64,000 nucleotides of DNA from Mactromeris polynyma (GCA_032209605.1 JASFXZ010000055.1:1302001-1366000); one strand, 5' to 3'. Shown: positions 23,690-36,378, numbered from the stretch's first letter. Made by a program: numbers and translations. The notes: a model not told the origin generated them from the letters alone.

Positions 23690-26600
23690 GATGCTCTCCT
23701 CCCACTTACGTCACTACACTTCTGCTACCTTCATATAAATGCAGGTGGATGTGCACCCAGTGTTGGGCTCGACCTATGCGGGGCTAGGCTCGACCCTACC
23801 ACTACTCTCGCAAGGTGCTCTACCGTTTCGTCACACTCCACTACACAGCTTAAGAAACAGTATATTGAGTGGTATTCTATGCTCAGAAGGATGAAAACTT
23901 AAATAGTTGATGACTTTCTTGAGTTCTCACGATCTTGAAGATCTAACTTATTGAGGATTCAATACTTAATATTAAGTCAAATATCATTGAGGATGTCATT
24001 CAGCTGGTGATGTTAATGATGCAGACTATTATTAAAGAAATGTGAAATGCTGCTTACAGTCATAACCACTGTAATTCTAATTATTTATAAGAGTTCATAA
24101 TTAATCTGTCTTGATATATAAAGTCATCAATTTCATGTCTTAACTGGTTAAATTAGGCTTAGCAATAATCAAATGCTCAATTTTAAATTATGTATGTCAT
24201 AGTTGATACTGTACTTTAAATGTAAACCATACACTTATATTTCATGTACAATTCCACATACACAATATTCTTATTCCATCTTGAAATTACACTTTGATTG
24301 TTAGAAGTTTTACTTTGTGACATACCCAACTTTCATAGCGCCTCGCTTAGCCACCGTCGATAACGTGGGTATGGGAAAATACATGGGAATTGTGGGAAAT
24401 AGTCAATATCTCAACAACGGATTGAGATATCAAAATTGTGCAAACGGTTTTAAAAAATTTAACTTTTCTGCAATGCATATTCCGTTTTTCAGAAATATTG
24501 TTGAATAACATTTTGGTCCTTTTTAACTTTGAACACACGAACTATGGCTATATAAATAAAGAAGGGAAAAAACAGACTGGTCGGGTTCAAAACCCAATAT
24601 CTCAGTAAATAAAAGGAAATCTAAATGTGTTACAATCTTCATTCCATAAGCTTTACAATTATTTTTTTTATAAAAAATAAGTTATTTCATTTTGGTCCTT
24701 TTTAACTTTTGATTAACTGATGATTTCCATTTTTTTTCGATTTCATATTGTAACTGCATGTGTATATCGATCACAGCCATAGCTCCACATGTGGCCAATT
24801 AAGATATTATCTCAATCTAACTGGCGTGCTATATTGTTCGCTGGACCATGGTTTATGGTGTATAGTTATACTGGCTACGCTAATTTATTTCTAGAAGACC
24901 TCTTCGCATTTTCAATTGCGATAAACATTTGTTTTCAATTCAGAGCAAATATATAGATACTGGCCCATAAAATTGAACATAAATGTATATTAATGGCTTT
25001 AATAAAAGCCCATTTACAACACAATCTGATGTTTGTTCTTTATTTTGTTTTACTAGCTACGCAAACTCTATCTTGGTTTATAACCGTTCGAAGCCATAAC
25101 ATATATTATAGTACAGACAAATAGTTCTAAAATATTTGTGGTGTATATTTGATCTTCCACACATATCATGAACTAATATAATTCATTAATTGACCTTTCT
25201 GCAGACGCTTCGTAGCCACGCCCCCCTTAGTAACAGGTTCTCGCTGTAACTACGTTAGACAAGCCATGTCCAATATGGCGTCGAACAAAGAACTATAACG
25301 GGCTGATGTAGATAGTATTCTATCGGATTTTCCTCATTTTATGATATTTCGGCTTTAAACCATTTCTTGACAAAATAAATATTATTTAATTTAGATCTGC
25401 TTTGACTAGATTAAGAGTATCAAGCCATAGACTGGAAATTGAAACGGGAAGATGGAATAAACCTTAAATGCTTTACCACGATCAGAAAGCAAATGTCAAC
25501 TATGTAATGTTTTAGAAGACGAATTTCATTTTATATTAGAATGTCCTTTATATCAGATAAATTTCGAACCAATTATTATGCATGTGATCATTATTATTAC
25601 ATGTAAGCCCATGTTTGCAATTTATTGCGGGTTTACAGGGGAAGTATTTACCCCAAAAAAACATGAAACGTTATCTGTAATGTCCGTCCCCTTATGTATA
25701 ATGTTATTTAGTGTGAATGAAAGTCATTTTAGTCATCAAGTTTAGGTATAGTTATGTTTGTGTACATAAACGACCTTTATTTTGTGTGGAGATGGACATT
25801 ACACAAAATGGGATGGACATTAGAATATCAGGATTATTTCTCAAATCTTCAAATCCTGCAACATATATTTCTTCAAATTCCAGAAATCATACTGTAAAGA
25901 TACAATGATAAAATAGAAACAGAGGCAGACACAAGGCATGCACATAGGTTGGACAAATTATGTAATGTTATGCAATAAACAATAATGTCGCATGTGTGCA
26001 CTATCTAGGTGTAAATCTTATCCAGCCCCGTAATCAGCATTTCACAGTCTGGCCCAGTGGGAGTCCAATATGCATCCAATCAGTTTTTGCTGTCACCATC
26101 CGACACATATACAGCAACGTTGAGAAATGTAAATTATTTTTATAGCCTTTAACTAAATGACCATTTATAAAACATAAATGATCAGACTTGTGTTGAATGT
26201 TAGAAAATAGGTTTATTTATTTAACAAAATCAACATACTCGTAGGTGTGATATTTAGGATTTTAAACCCGATATATTACAAATTTCTATACGTACATAAA
26301 TTGTAAACCCCCAATGCAATTGAAATACATGTAATGAAGAAATAAGAACTTTTCTGACATATAAATTACTTTCGAAAGAAATACTTGACAGTGAGTAACC
26401 AATACCGGTATATCACATGTACTTAGATTTTTCAACAATATCAATTATTACCAAAATTAAGATATTTTTCTCCATGTATATATGTTTATAGCAATACATG
26501 TTTCAGTTTCATGTTTTAATCGCAATAATTATTGATTTTATAATTGATTCTGGTCATTTTATTTATACAAACTCAGCCTTATTACAAATTTATAAAGTAA

Positions 26601-28251
26601 AGTCCGTCCTAAGCAAACACAAGTCCAAATACTTGCTTAAATGCTGACATATTAAGTCAATCATTTCGGTTTAGAAAAATAATATTATGATCCCTCAACA
26701 TGCAGATATAATAAAGTCGATTTGATATATTTTCACATATATAAATTGCAACTGATTATGTGAAATAAAAACATTTTAAGTTGTAAATTTGTGTTTCTTC
26801 ATGTTTTAGGGTCCAGACTTTTCATTAACTTGTAATGTTTGTCCCCCCTAGTCAAACTGATATTTAAAGGTAAAAATAACAAATACCAAACAAAAAGTTA
26901 TCTTTTTATCAATGGGGCATATCTGTTTGCATTAATTTTAGATGGATTTAACTGGTGATGCGGTCTGCTGCACAACTTAATCCACCGCATGCATTTTTCC
27001 AAATTTGTCTTAGGTTTTGGAAAAGGTAAAAATTTCACGCCACCTATCAGTCTGGATATCTATTGTCACTATCACACAGCCCGAAGCTACACATTTTCAC
27101 CATTGTCTTAGATCAATAAAACAACAACAAACAAACTTTATTGCAATTTATCAATAATAAACACCCTGTAATTTGCTTTCCCCAAAACTATCACTCTTAG
27201 ACAAATTTGTTGACAACTGTAGCGCTTGTCTAACAAAATGGCGTCGATAAAACAATGCCGGAGGTGTGCGCGAATACTGCAACGCGGTTGGCTTACGCGA
27301 GCTGTCAATCAATATCTGCAGAAAGGTCAAAATTCATCATACAGTCGGATTCATAAAAAAGTTTGAATCATTCGTTATATAAATAAACTAGTAAATAGTA
27401 TTGTCAACACTCCATGAGAGTTTACTGTGTTTTGAAGAGAAATATATTTTTTGCAGAAAAAAGCTAATTGGTGCTAGTATATTAACTCCTCAATATATAA
27501 TAGCGAAATGCAGTACTGTTCAGACGAAAAGAAAAATCAGGATACCACCGACTAATATTTAGTGAAAGTATATAACAAACTATCAATTACCCCACCTGCT
27601 AGAAATTGTTAATTGGTCATCACCTTAGAGATAATCTTGTCGTTCACTCATATGACACCAGGTATCACCAGAATGTTTAGTTGGCAGGTGTCAGTCTTTA
27701 ATTTTACATAAACAATCTAAAACTCATAAAATGAATATCAATAAGTTATGCAGGTTATTTGTCTAAATAATTGCAACATCTGCACTACAATACTAAAAGT
27801 ATTAATCTAATAAGTTTCACTTTAAAGTATAAAATTCAACTATATCATCGCAAATATTCTATTTATTTTAATCAAGTTTTACTGTTATTAAAACTTATTT
27901 GTCTAAACCTGGGACCAATATATACAATTGCACTATTTATAGAATTATTTTCACTTTTAAGTATAAGGTTAAACAAGAGCGTCCAAAAAAGTATACATGT
28001 ACTTATTGAAATCAAGTTTTACTTTGTAACCTTTTATTTAATTTTTTTAATTTCACACATTTACAGATTAAAAGTCGATTTATTGTCACCCTTAAACCAC
28101 ATCAATATTTTTCTATAAAAAGTCATATTTCCCTCTAATTCTTCCCTAAAAGCGCAATCGATGTTAATTAACAGCTTGTATAATCCCACTCGGAACACCT
28201 CGGAGATATAAATAACCTCGGAGATATTATGGTAAGAAAGTAGTCCGCAAG

Positions 28252-28430
28252 ATGGCCGCCTCCGAGATATGTTGTACCTGTCTATTATGTAATCGAGACA
28301 TATACGATATTTCTGGGAAACCAACATCAAATAAATCTGGAACGACAAATAAATATTTCCCTGATAACGAACTAACATCAATTTGTAGGAATTGTTGGCG
28401 AAAAATAGAAAATTTTGATGCATTCAGAAG
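28252..28430 (+). CDS. Orphan zinc-finger-like first exon
   Basis: ATG in a strong context (CAAGATGGCCGCC), 59 codons, donor AGAAG|gtaatc, phase 2 out. The peptide starts MAASEICCTCLLCNRDIYDI and ends ICRNCWRKIENFDAFRR. The CxxC ... CxxCW..I..F..F spacing resembles the small N-terminal zinc-binding domains (ZAD-like) of insect and mollusc zinc-finger proteins, by pattern only. No downstream exon was found in the next kilobases. It lies within the nested element, so it may be a captured or decayed first exon. Confidence 0.45.
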
Positions 28431-29784
28431 GTAATCTCGTGATTATCTACTCGGCGTTATTCGCCGGGGACACATCACATTGGGTGTATCCATCCACTTA
28501 CTTACGAGGTATGTATTCCGAGCTCTGCCGGATACCGCCGAGTAGTTACGATTGGTATACTCCCTGCATTCGGATTTATCACCCACACTAAATTACAAGA
28601 CTGGGTCGATATATTTTATGGTATCTCCCAGCATGGGGTCTTATCTCTTATCAGATTAATCGGTTGTAAAACATATAAGACTGGTCATTTTGGACCGACA
28701 TTTAATTGATCGGTTTGTCTCCCTTGTCAACCGTAATGAAAGTTGGACATGCTGAATATAACTTCGATTGACTACTGTATCAGCTAGTATGTATGGAATC
28801 ATCTTTATAAGATAACAATATATACTTATTAATGTATTTTTTCCAGTAATGCCAGACAATTTCATGTGATATGAAGTAGATGAATTGATTAAAAAGTTGT
28901 TGATTAATGTGAAATCATGATTAATCATATTTGTTACGAACGTTACGAATGCCTATAACCATCGAGTAGCATTTTCGTTAAAACTTACGAATTCGTAGCG
29001 TCTGCATGCGTACGGAAATATTGATAAAACGCTCTTGCGATCGTAAGAACGTGGTAAGAAAATCTTACGAAAATTTCGTGCGTAAGAACGTTGATAAAAC
29101 GGGCCCATTAATAATGATCGTGTATTGGAGGAAATATGATATCCATTGGTCGTTGTTGAATGATCGTCTCCAAACAGTGAAAGTCTATTTCGATTAAAAC
29201 TTGTATGTCTGCATCATATATTCACATGACAATTCAAAATACATTGTACACGTTACTACTTGTATCGCCAATTCAGTTCGTACATTCCCTTAACCAGGCA
29301 TACCATTTCAATCACATTCATTGAGAAATAATTCATTAATTACAATCAAATAAGCATTTTAGTCACACAATCAATCTCCAACCCCGCTTCGTAAATATTG
29401 ACAAGCGTTTGTCAGGTAGACCGGGCAAGAATAGTCGCCCCTGACAAATGTTATACTAGGGCATCAAATGAAATATACGTAGAACGATAAAATAACAGTC
29501 ACCGCATATGCTGGAACTTCTTTTTGACAAAATACAAGCAGAAAATTGTAGATTTAGAAAATACTAGCATTTTCCTTATATTTAAGATAAAAGTTAAGAC
29601 TGCTAAAGAGGTACCTTACAGTTAAGGAGAAAAAAGCAATATTTTAAGATAATATGCTTTGTGAATACCACTTAAAATTTTCTTGAAATCTAAGGAAGAT
29701 ATGCAAGAAAAATCTTAAATTTAATGGAAATCTTAGGATTTAAGATACATTTTCAACTTAAGATGTATATTGAATACGGGCCCT

Positions 29785-31485
29785 GGGCAGGTATTCACGA
29801 AACATCTTAAGTTTTACCTTAAGATTATCCTTATCCTTATTTTCTTTTCCTTAGTTAAAGATAAGGAAATCCTGAACCTTAAGATTTTCCTCAGTGCCAC
29901 TTAAGGATTTCCTTAGCAAAGGAAAGTCTTAACTTTAAGGAAAACATCAATTTCATATAAGGAAAATCTTAAAGCGGTTGTCATGCAAATTTGGAATTTC
30001 CACGATCTAAATATAATAACGGAAGTCGACAAGTGCGTTTTATCAACGTTTGCCGTTACGATGTCGTAACTTTGATGGCAATTTAATCCTTTTCAACAAA
30101 TAAACATTGTTTCGAATACGTTTAGTACTGATAATGTCTATTAACTGCCAAACAAAATAACCACATAAAACAAAGTTGAACTCCAAATATAAATAGAACA
30201 CAATCATTTTTTTTGTTCTGCATTTAAGTCTATTTATTTACATATCATAATTAATGATTCATTTATTTCAAAAACAAGAAGCTATATAGCCAGCCAACAT
30301 TATTTCATCTATACTGGTACATTTAAACAAAATATGGCAATGGTTTTCAACAGTTATAACATGCCTGTAAAGATGGCATTCGCAGCTAATGTACGTTGTA
30401 TCGTCAAGAAAAATATCCAAAACTAATAAAATATTTTCCTTTTTCCCTTATCTGTCAGTTTCAACACAACACAATTCGCGAAAAACACATGACACAACGC
30501 AGTCGGACACAACATATCCTTTCAAACGGTGATACAACTTCATTGTATAATCCTGTGTTTATCCATGATGATTTATGATTGAAATACAGCTAAACTTCGA
30601 TAACTCGAAGGTCCATCCGAAAAGCTCGAGTTACCCTATGTTTCGAGTGACCCAGAGTTTCCATCATGTCCTTTTAGTATTTGTTATGAAATGCCTTATT
30701 TTTATAGTTTTTCACACTTGTACCAGTTGTTTCATATTTGTGTCATAGTATCATATTTCTATTCAGTACATTTCCTCGTTAAAATAAAAGTAAAGTCAAA
30801 TTCTTAATAAGAGAAGTATACTTTAAGTATTATTGTTGTTGTACAGTTATTGTTTGTTTATTTGGAGCTCCCATTTGAACAATGTGTGAAAATGTGTCCT
30901 CGAGTTACCAGTAATTTAATCTATTGTGTATTGTTTGCGTACTGGGGACCGGCAAGGGTGCTCGAGTTTTCGAGTTATTTCTGCTTGAGTTATCGGTGGT
31001 ATATTTTATATGAAAATAGAAAAAATAAAGTCCGGGACTCTGCCATTTCCTCGACAAATCCGGGGTTCTCGAGTTGTCGCCTGTTTGAGTTATTGAAGTT
31101 TAAATGTAGTTCAGTTCCAATTCTTCCGAGCATTAAAAACGACATAATATCAACGAACACAATAACAAATACTGAGCGTCTCTGTGCGTCCATTTCAATC
31201 TCAATGTTTACATAGCAATTATTTCCCTTTTCATAGGCTAACATCTACATTAAACATCTTCGTAGATGAAAATATACCTTCATCTACTAGGGGATTGTAC
31301 AGTTAACGCATTATTACATTTATAAGATGTATATAGGTTTATTGTACTCAAATCTTCGCACATCCGACATTTTTAAGATTTTCCCTTTCTACTTTAATGA
31401 AGGTGGAAGCTACCTTATCTTTTAAGGAAAAAATGCCATAAATAAGGAAAATCTTAAGATAAGATGTTTAGTGAATACCACTTAA
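29785..31485. mobile_element. CTTAAG-rich fold-back element with TATTCACGAAACATCTTAAG ends
   Basis: Left 'gtattcacgaaacatcttaag' at about 29,791; right 'cttaagataagatgtttagtgaatac' at about 31,455-31,479, its near reverse complement. It abuts the outer GGGCCC element. The interior has repeated 'aaggaaaatcttaa' blocks and a pogo-like MITE (30,587-31,106). No coding sequence recognised. Confidence 0.5.
30587..31106. mobile_element. pogo/Tigger-like MITE
   Basis: Ends CAGCTAAACTTCGATAACTC and (reverse complement) CATTTAAACTTCAATAACTC, each flanked by TA. Interior carries further 'TCGAGTT' blocks. The terminal sequence pattern CAG(T)nnAACCTCGATAACTC is typical of pogo/Tigger Tc1-mariner elements. 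520 bp, no transposase. Confidence 0.6.
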
Positions 31486-31489
31486 GTAT

Positions 31490-33330
31490 TTTCTTCATAT
31501 TTAAGGAAAATCTTGTGGATATTAAGGAAAATATTACATTTAAGGAAAATCTATTTGAAGAGTAGATGGAATTCTCACTTTTCGCGTAGGCTTGATTCAG
31601 ATACTTGCACTTGTAAAACCATGCATATTTAGATATGAACTACGCTGTGTCCATTCCTAACATGATCACACATATTGAAATACCAACAAATCGTGCCATG
31701 TAGGCTCCAAAATTTATTAAACACCTGATGGCCAATCGCAGAAATGTAGAGAGGAACATGTTGCCAATACACCATTGTGTAGTATTTAGGCTTTTTTTCA
31801 AGGTATTTTTGCAAAGGGATAACAATTCCATATTGGTTGCTCATTCAGCAATAAAGTACTCATTTTTCGTTAGGTTTGGAATGTGTAACCAAGTGACACA
31901 AGAATAATAATCATAATGAGTTATGCCAACCGTACATGTAAGACAGAATAAATCATTAATTTCGAACTTGAGAGTTTTTTGCGACTATATTGCCATACTC
32001 AGATAATGTTGTGTTAAAATGACTGAATAGGGGTTACGTCCAACCAATCTCGTTTAGTTTACTTGTAATGCCGCCTTAGCGAGATGCAACGCCATAGGCA
32101 CGCGTCAGGATTTAACAGTCTGTCACATAAACCTGATCAATATCGGATGGAGCAGTCCTAACACCATCATTACAATGCAGCGCGAGGATATGACCCTTGA
32201 ACCTTATACATTCCTGTATTAAAGATATCTTAGACAAAAGTCATTTATACGATTTTATCAAAGCATCGATGAAAATAATGCTAACCAATATACCAAATAT
32301 ATGTACTTCGTACTGCACCAATCTTTGGCAAAAGCAGATATCTGGATGTTAGGACTTCATGCGAGCATTTATCGTCACGTATAAATACAGACGAGAGTCT
32401 TGTCCTGCCTGATGACCCGTTTGAGCGCATATCGGTCAAGATAGGACATTATCAATTTGAGTCCACATGGATGAAAACAACAATAAAGTGTCTACACCAG
32501 AATGCCATTGCCATCTACATTTGCCAACGATGAGTCCAAATCTGAACCAACCTGAAAACGTGCATGTCGTCGTGGCCACCAGGATATAAAACGTTGGCCA
32601 TTCAAAACAATAGACTCAAGCTCTGCTTCTGCAAACTATACACGACGACAGAATCCTACTTCTTACTGGTGGTATGAGGGTTTGAGTTTAGGTTTTTATC
32701 CGGGTATCAGGCGGATACACTCATACACTTCACAAAACTTAAAAGTGTGCAGGTATACATATAAGCGTATGTCGGTCAATATTAATCTGATCTTGTTGAT
32801 ACTTTCAAAAAATATAGCGTAGATACCTGACATAATGTGTTTATTTATTTCATGCCATAAACCCACGGATTGAACAGATAAAATCAATAAATGTGATGAT
32901 GCGATACAAATCAAAACTGCAGCTCCCTCTTAAAGAGTATCTGATTGACTGGAAAGGGTCTAATGGCGCGTGTGCACACCATGACTCAACGCATCGTGTT
33001 ATTTAAATCGATACATTTAACCGGAGAATCATGATCTACACATAGTCACTTATAAGTTCTGTTAAGTGTATAGTCACAGGATGTCACGTTGAGACTATAC
33101 ACGTCAGTTTAGTTTAAATGTTTGATATGAAAGCTCCTTATACTGGGCAGCTTCATATGTGAATAATCCTGCTTGTTTGTGGAGGGTATAATACACTTGC
33201 GACAGTGCTTCTGTGATATGATTAGCTGGTATACTTAACTGATAAACCTCTATGCATGTTTCTAATGTTTATGAGTTTACTCTAGACATCATATACGCTT
33301 TTCTCTCCGAGCTCTGTTTGTCTGTCATCC
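31490..33330. other. No gene recognised
   Basis: AT-rich sequence without exon-like frames. Frames of 60-72 codons at 31,629-31,844 and 32,696-32,914 overlap each other or lack motifs. 32,050-32,680 is less AT-rich and may be a decayed repeat, but I could not assign it. Confidence 0.4.
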
Positions 33331-33334
33331 CACG

Positions 33335-33412
33335 ATGTCACAGCAAGTTGTCATGCTTTTTGCAGTTCTTCACTTTATCTCTACGATTATATTACAGTAT
33401 TGTATGAATATT
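33335..33412 (+). CDS. Alternative signal-peptide exon candidate, right copy
   Basis: ATG at 33,335, MSQQVVMLFAVLHFIST then IILQYCMNI, followed by |gtaatc (phase 0). It lies 0.2 kb upstream of the MNNL1 exon. The peptide is hydrophobic, as needed for secretion, but the donor is weak and the intron very short. Competes with 22,572-22,631. Confidence 0.25.
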
Positions 33413-33613
33413 GTAATCGTGAAGAATGTATTCGATTTTTCGTAATAGACGCCTATTTCACATAACGTTTTCTAGTTACTATATTTCAGCTAGTAAAATT
33501 GAATTAATTAATCAGTACAAATAATGACGTTAATAACTGACCGTGGTTAGGATAATGACGTTGTTAGTTTTCAATTCGCCTCTGTTTTACGACATACATT
33601 TTATATCTGAAAG

Positions 33614-33795
33614 GCGATACTTGCCGCCAATGGACATGCGAATGTAGAATTTGAGATACTGCAGTTTGACAATCCAACCGGTACATCATATCATGGATCT
33701 GACTTTCACTCACAAAGAAAATGTTGTGACGCAGACTCTCAGAAAGTGAATTGTCCGCAGCAATGTGATACCAGCTTTGTCATTTGCATTGGAGG
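33614..33795 (+). CDS. MNNL1 first-half exon, right copy
   Basis: 182 nt, acceptor ctgaaag, donor GGAGG|gtaaat, phase 0 in, 2 out. It encodes AILAANGHANVEFEILQFDN, then PTGTSYHG, RKCCDADSQKVNC and CDTSFVICIGG. Same MNNL pattern as the left copy. The first five codons differ completely from the left copy, and homology begins at AANGH. The duplication edge therefore falls at the start of this exon. Next in-phase partner unresolved. Confidence 0.85.
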
Positions 33796-34689
33796 GTAAA
33801 TAGCTTTAGCAGTTAAACTTTTTTAAATATCCATTTTATCAATGTTAATGTACGTTGCAAGAAATTCATCTTACAGCAATTGTTAACGTACATCTTTTTT
33901 ACACATTTAATTTACATTTAGCATTCGTTTAAACATCAGATTTCCCTGACAATTCTAAATTGAATGAAGCCAGAAGGGTAATAAAAATCCGATTTTATAT
34001 TAAATCTATACCGTTTAATACGTTAAGTATTAATAACAGTAGTACATTTAAGTCCATTGGGTTCCATGGATTATGCGCACAACATTTTTATCAGTTAAGC
34101 ATCAATCAGATAGTAACACAATGTGATTTGCTGCAGCAATTCTGGTCTGAATTGTTTAAATAAAATTGCCTATTCAAATATTAGATTTGATTGTCCGCCA
34201 GGCCATTCCTTGCGCCCCTGTTCCCTTGCGTATTTATCATTTCGCCTCCTCGAATGCCTTCTGTTATATTGAGTGTTGTCTGTGTGAAGAGGCGTTATAT
34301 ATGTGCCGTTCCTGTAGCAACTTATTCTCTCTCTTTTATTCACCCCCCTTCATTGATAAATAAGCAAGTTTCCTTAATTGTGGTCAATTCCTGTAATATG
34401 CAATTGTTTTGACGCAATCAAAGATGGTTGTGACTAAATTTTGCAAAATTGTATATTTATCGCTGATGATTACTAAATAAACTCGAACATTTTATTAAAA
34501 CATAATTTTTGATAAACAATAAGTTCTATTTAGAGTCAGTCATGATTATAGATTTCTTGTTTAGAATGCAGCGAAAGAAATCTCGGATAGCAAACTGATA
34601 ATCTAGCTGATAAGACTGCAATCACGTTGAGTTACTATAAGTTATGTCTATTATTTCGAAATAAAGTCATGTTTTGAGGAACACGAAAA

Positions 34690-34825
34690 ATCGGTCAATG
34701 GCGCTACCGGGATTCGAATCCGGTCTAAGGATTGCCGGAAGACATACACATTTGATATTTAATACAGTATATCACACGGAAGATGTTCTGGACCATTATA
34801 CAACGATCCCTCCACGAAACAACAG
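34690..34825 (-). mobile_element. tRNA-like SINE or decayed tRNA, right arm
   Basis: Mirror copy of 16,300-16,425. On the minus strand the T arm ACCGG-ATTCGAATC-CCGGT pairs perfectly, but the unit still lacks a matching acceptor stem and normal anticodon arm. Confidence 0.4.
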
Positions 34826-35440
34826 GACAAGAATTCCTACTCCACAACCTATGACAACAGACTTGTGTTTACATTTACATGGAACGGATGGCATTCGGTG
34901 AAAATACTTGCTTTTCTCCTTCTCACCATTTCGTGATCACATAAATCAATTGATTAAATATATATTAGTTTAAATTTGTATATCTGTGGGCGGCTAATTT
35001 CGTTTAAAAATATGAACTTTAAGTGCATATCTAGTAATTTATATTCTTATTCAACGAGGAATGTATGTATTAATGTAATTCATAAGGAGGCACACTTTTG
35101 TCGTAAGATACCCAGTTAAGTTTCGGAATCCGGTTTATTTTAGCTTGATAAATATGGAGACAATTATCTGGTTATCTAATACAAATTTGCGTTTTGTTAT
35201 CTATCCCCCTAATATGTCGCATTGCTATTTAATATGTAGCAACCCAATGGTCATAGTTCTACATTATGTAATTAAAATCCGTGTTATTTTAAAACTTTAT
35301 TCACGCACTTATGATGTCCTGTCAAATTTCGAAGAATTTGACATCGAAAAACAGCAACTTCTTAATATATTTTAACTTAATTCCTCGCGTTCTTGTTTAT
35401 ATTCGCTTTCGACGCCTCTTGTCGGTGCACATGGATAAGC

Positions 35441-35448
35441 GACGTCAC
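35441..35448. promoter_or_regulatory. CRE-like element GACGTCAC
   Basis: 'aagcgacgtcacgtcttg' is conserved in both arms (left at 15,691-15,698), within a stretch of about 150 bp upstream of the 31-codon exon that is well preserved between arms. GACGTCAC is a near-consensus CREB/ATF site. It may mark an internal promoter for an isoform starting at METFDEIKH. This is an inference from sequence and position only. Confidence 0.3.
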
Positions 35449-35511
35449 GTCTTGTGGTCGTATATTTTAAATATTATTAGTTGTTGTAGTAGTTTAGTTT
35501 GAGGTCATCAG

Positions 35512-35604
35512 TACTTGTGTTCTGATGAATATTCATCTCGCGTACGGAAAGTCACGGAAATACATCAGCAATTTATGGAAACATTCGACGAAATCAAACA
35601 TAAG
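35512..35604 (+). CDS. 31-codon exon, right copy
   Basis: 93 nt, phase 0 in and out, donor CATAAG|gtattt. YLCSDEYSSRVRKVTEIH then QQFMETFDEIKHK, with two residues different from the left copy. Joins GPIEYV in phase. Entry phase is incompatible with MNNL1, so it is either an alternative first exon or preceded by an unseen exon. Confidence 0.4.
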
Positions 35605-36028
35605 GTATTTTGTAAACAATATCTGATTTTTGTCAAAGTCGAAACAGCTATCTACCAATAAGTGTAAATGGTTCCTTATAGAAGTATATGTTAAAATATT
35701 TGCGGTTAAGATGGAGAAAATATTTATTTATTACGCAATGAAGGCATTTTGCCCATGATATCGATATTACTGTAAAACTATTCGTTTTTATCGATTGCTA
35801 GAATTGAAACACCCATAATTTTCTCTGTATTTTTAAGGCTGGCGTGTTGGCTAAAACTTATTTGTAACTTTACGGCAGAAGTATGTCCTCATAAAATCAT
35901 CATAGTTATTCATGGTTCGTCTTATGGCTAACACGTAGATTTCAATACAGATGTTTAATATCTAGACCATAATAATAAAATACTACGTAACAAAGTCACA
36001 CATTGCCTTGCTGATTCTACTTTTACAG

Positions 36029-36180
36029 GGCCCTATAGAATATGTAGTGAATTTGATGGATTATGATTCTCGAAGCAGGCAGGACCTAATTGAGAACTTT
36101 ACGATGACAACATCTCTTAATGTAAGCACAAGTTATGAACAATCAAAGGAACAACAATTTTCGTTGCGAAATTATGCAAG
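36029..36180 (+). CDS. Exon GPIEYV, right copy
   Basis: 152 nt, acceptor cttttacag, donor GCAAG|gtaaat, phase 0 in, 2 out. GPIEYVVNLMDYDSRSRQDL, then IENFTMTTSLN and VSTSYEQSKEQQFSLRNYA. It occupies the slot after the MNNL domain in Notch ligands. Its out-phase fits either the next exon (41,122) or, by skipping it, DSL1 (41,351). Confidence 0.55.
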
Positions 36181-36378
36181 GTAAATTTACTCTTTATTTT
36201 TCTCTAAAGAAAATACGATTTGGTCGTTTTACTTTTGCAAAGGTTATTGAAAGATATTTCGCAATACGTGTATATCACAATACATGTATACATATCACAC
36301 TTGCTCAATATATTTAAACTGGGTGTGTCGGTAACGATCAGTGATATGTAGATGTGGCAACTTTGATTACCTCGAGCT

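Larger units (their letters stand above)
23100..29106. mobile_element. Nested 6-kb element, GGGCCCGTTTTATCAA termini
   Basis: Left end GGGCCCGCTTTATCAATATTCG, right end (reverse complement) GGGCCCGTTTTATCAACGTTC. Both ends continue for about 100 bp with facing 'CGTAAGA..TTCTTACGA' blocks. No transposase was recognised in its interior, which carries a tRNA-like unit (23,589), internal repeats (24,440-24,720), and an orphan exon (28,252). 15-bp facing repeats 'ttgacctttctgcag' and 'ctgcagaaaggtcaa' mark a further sub-block 25,190-27,330. Nonautonomous or decayed. Confidence 0.65.
22808..29783. mobile_element. GGGCCCGTATTC-ended element split by an insertion
   Basis: Left end GGGCCCGTATTTAATATACATC at 22,808, right end ...TATATTGAATACGGGCCC at 29,783. 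The outer parts (22,808-23,099 and 29,107-29,783, together about 0.97 kb) align with the 0.92-kb element at 13,788-14,712. For example, 'cgcatatcaacatt' then 'gaaayatgatatcc' fall either side of the break. The 6.0-kb sequence between is a second element. Confidence 0.75.

Noticed and set aside
27238..27369. Possible gene start at ATGGCGTCG in the nested element
   Set aside because: Only about 43 codons (MASIKQCRRC...) to a stop with no donor in frame. A similar ATGGCGTCG at 25,278 also leads nowhere. Probably repeated promoter-like sequence.
32050..32680. Possible decayed transposase region
   Set aside because: Composition differs from the surroundings, but no frame or catalytic motif could be read on either strand.
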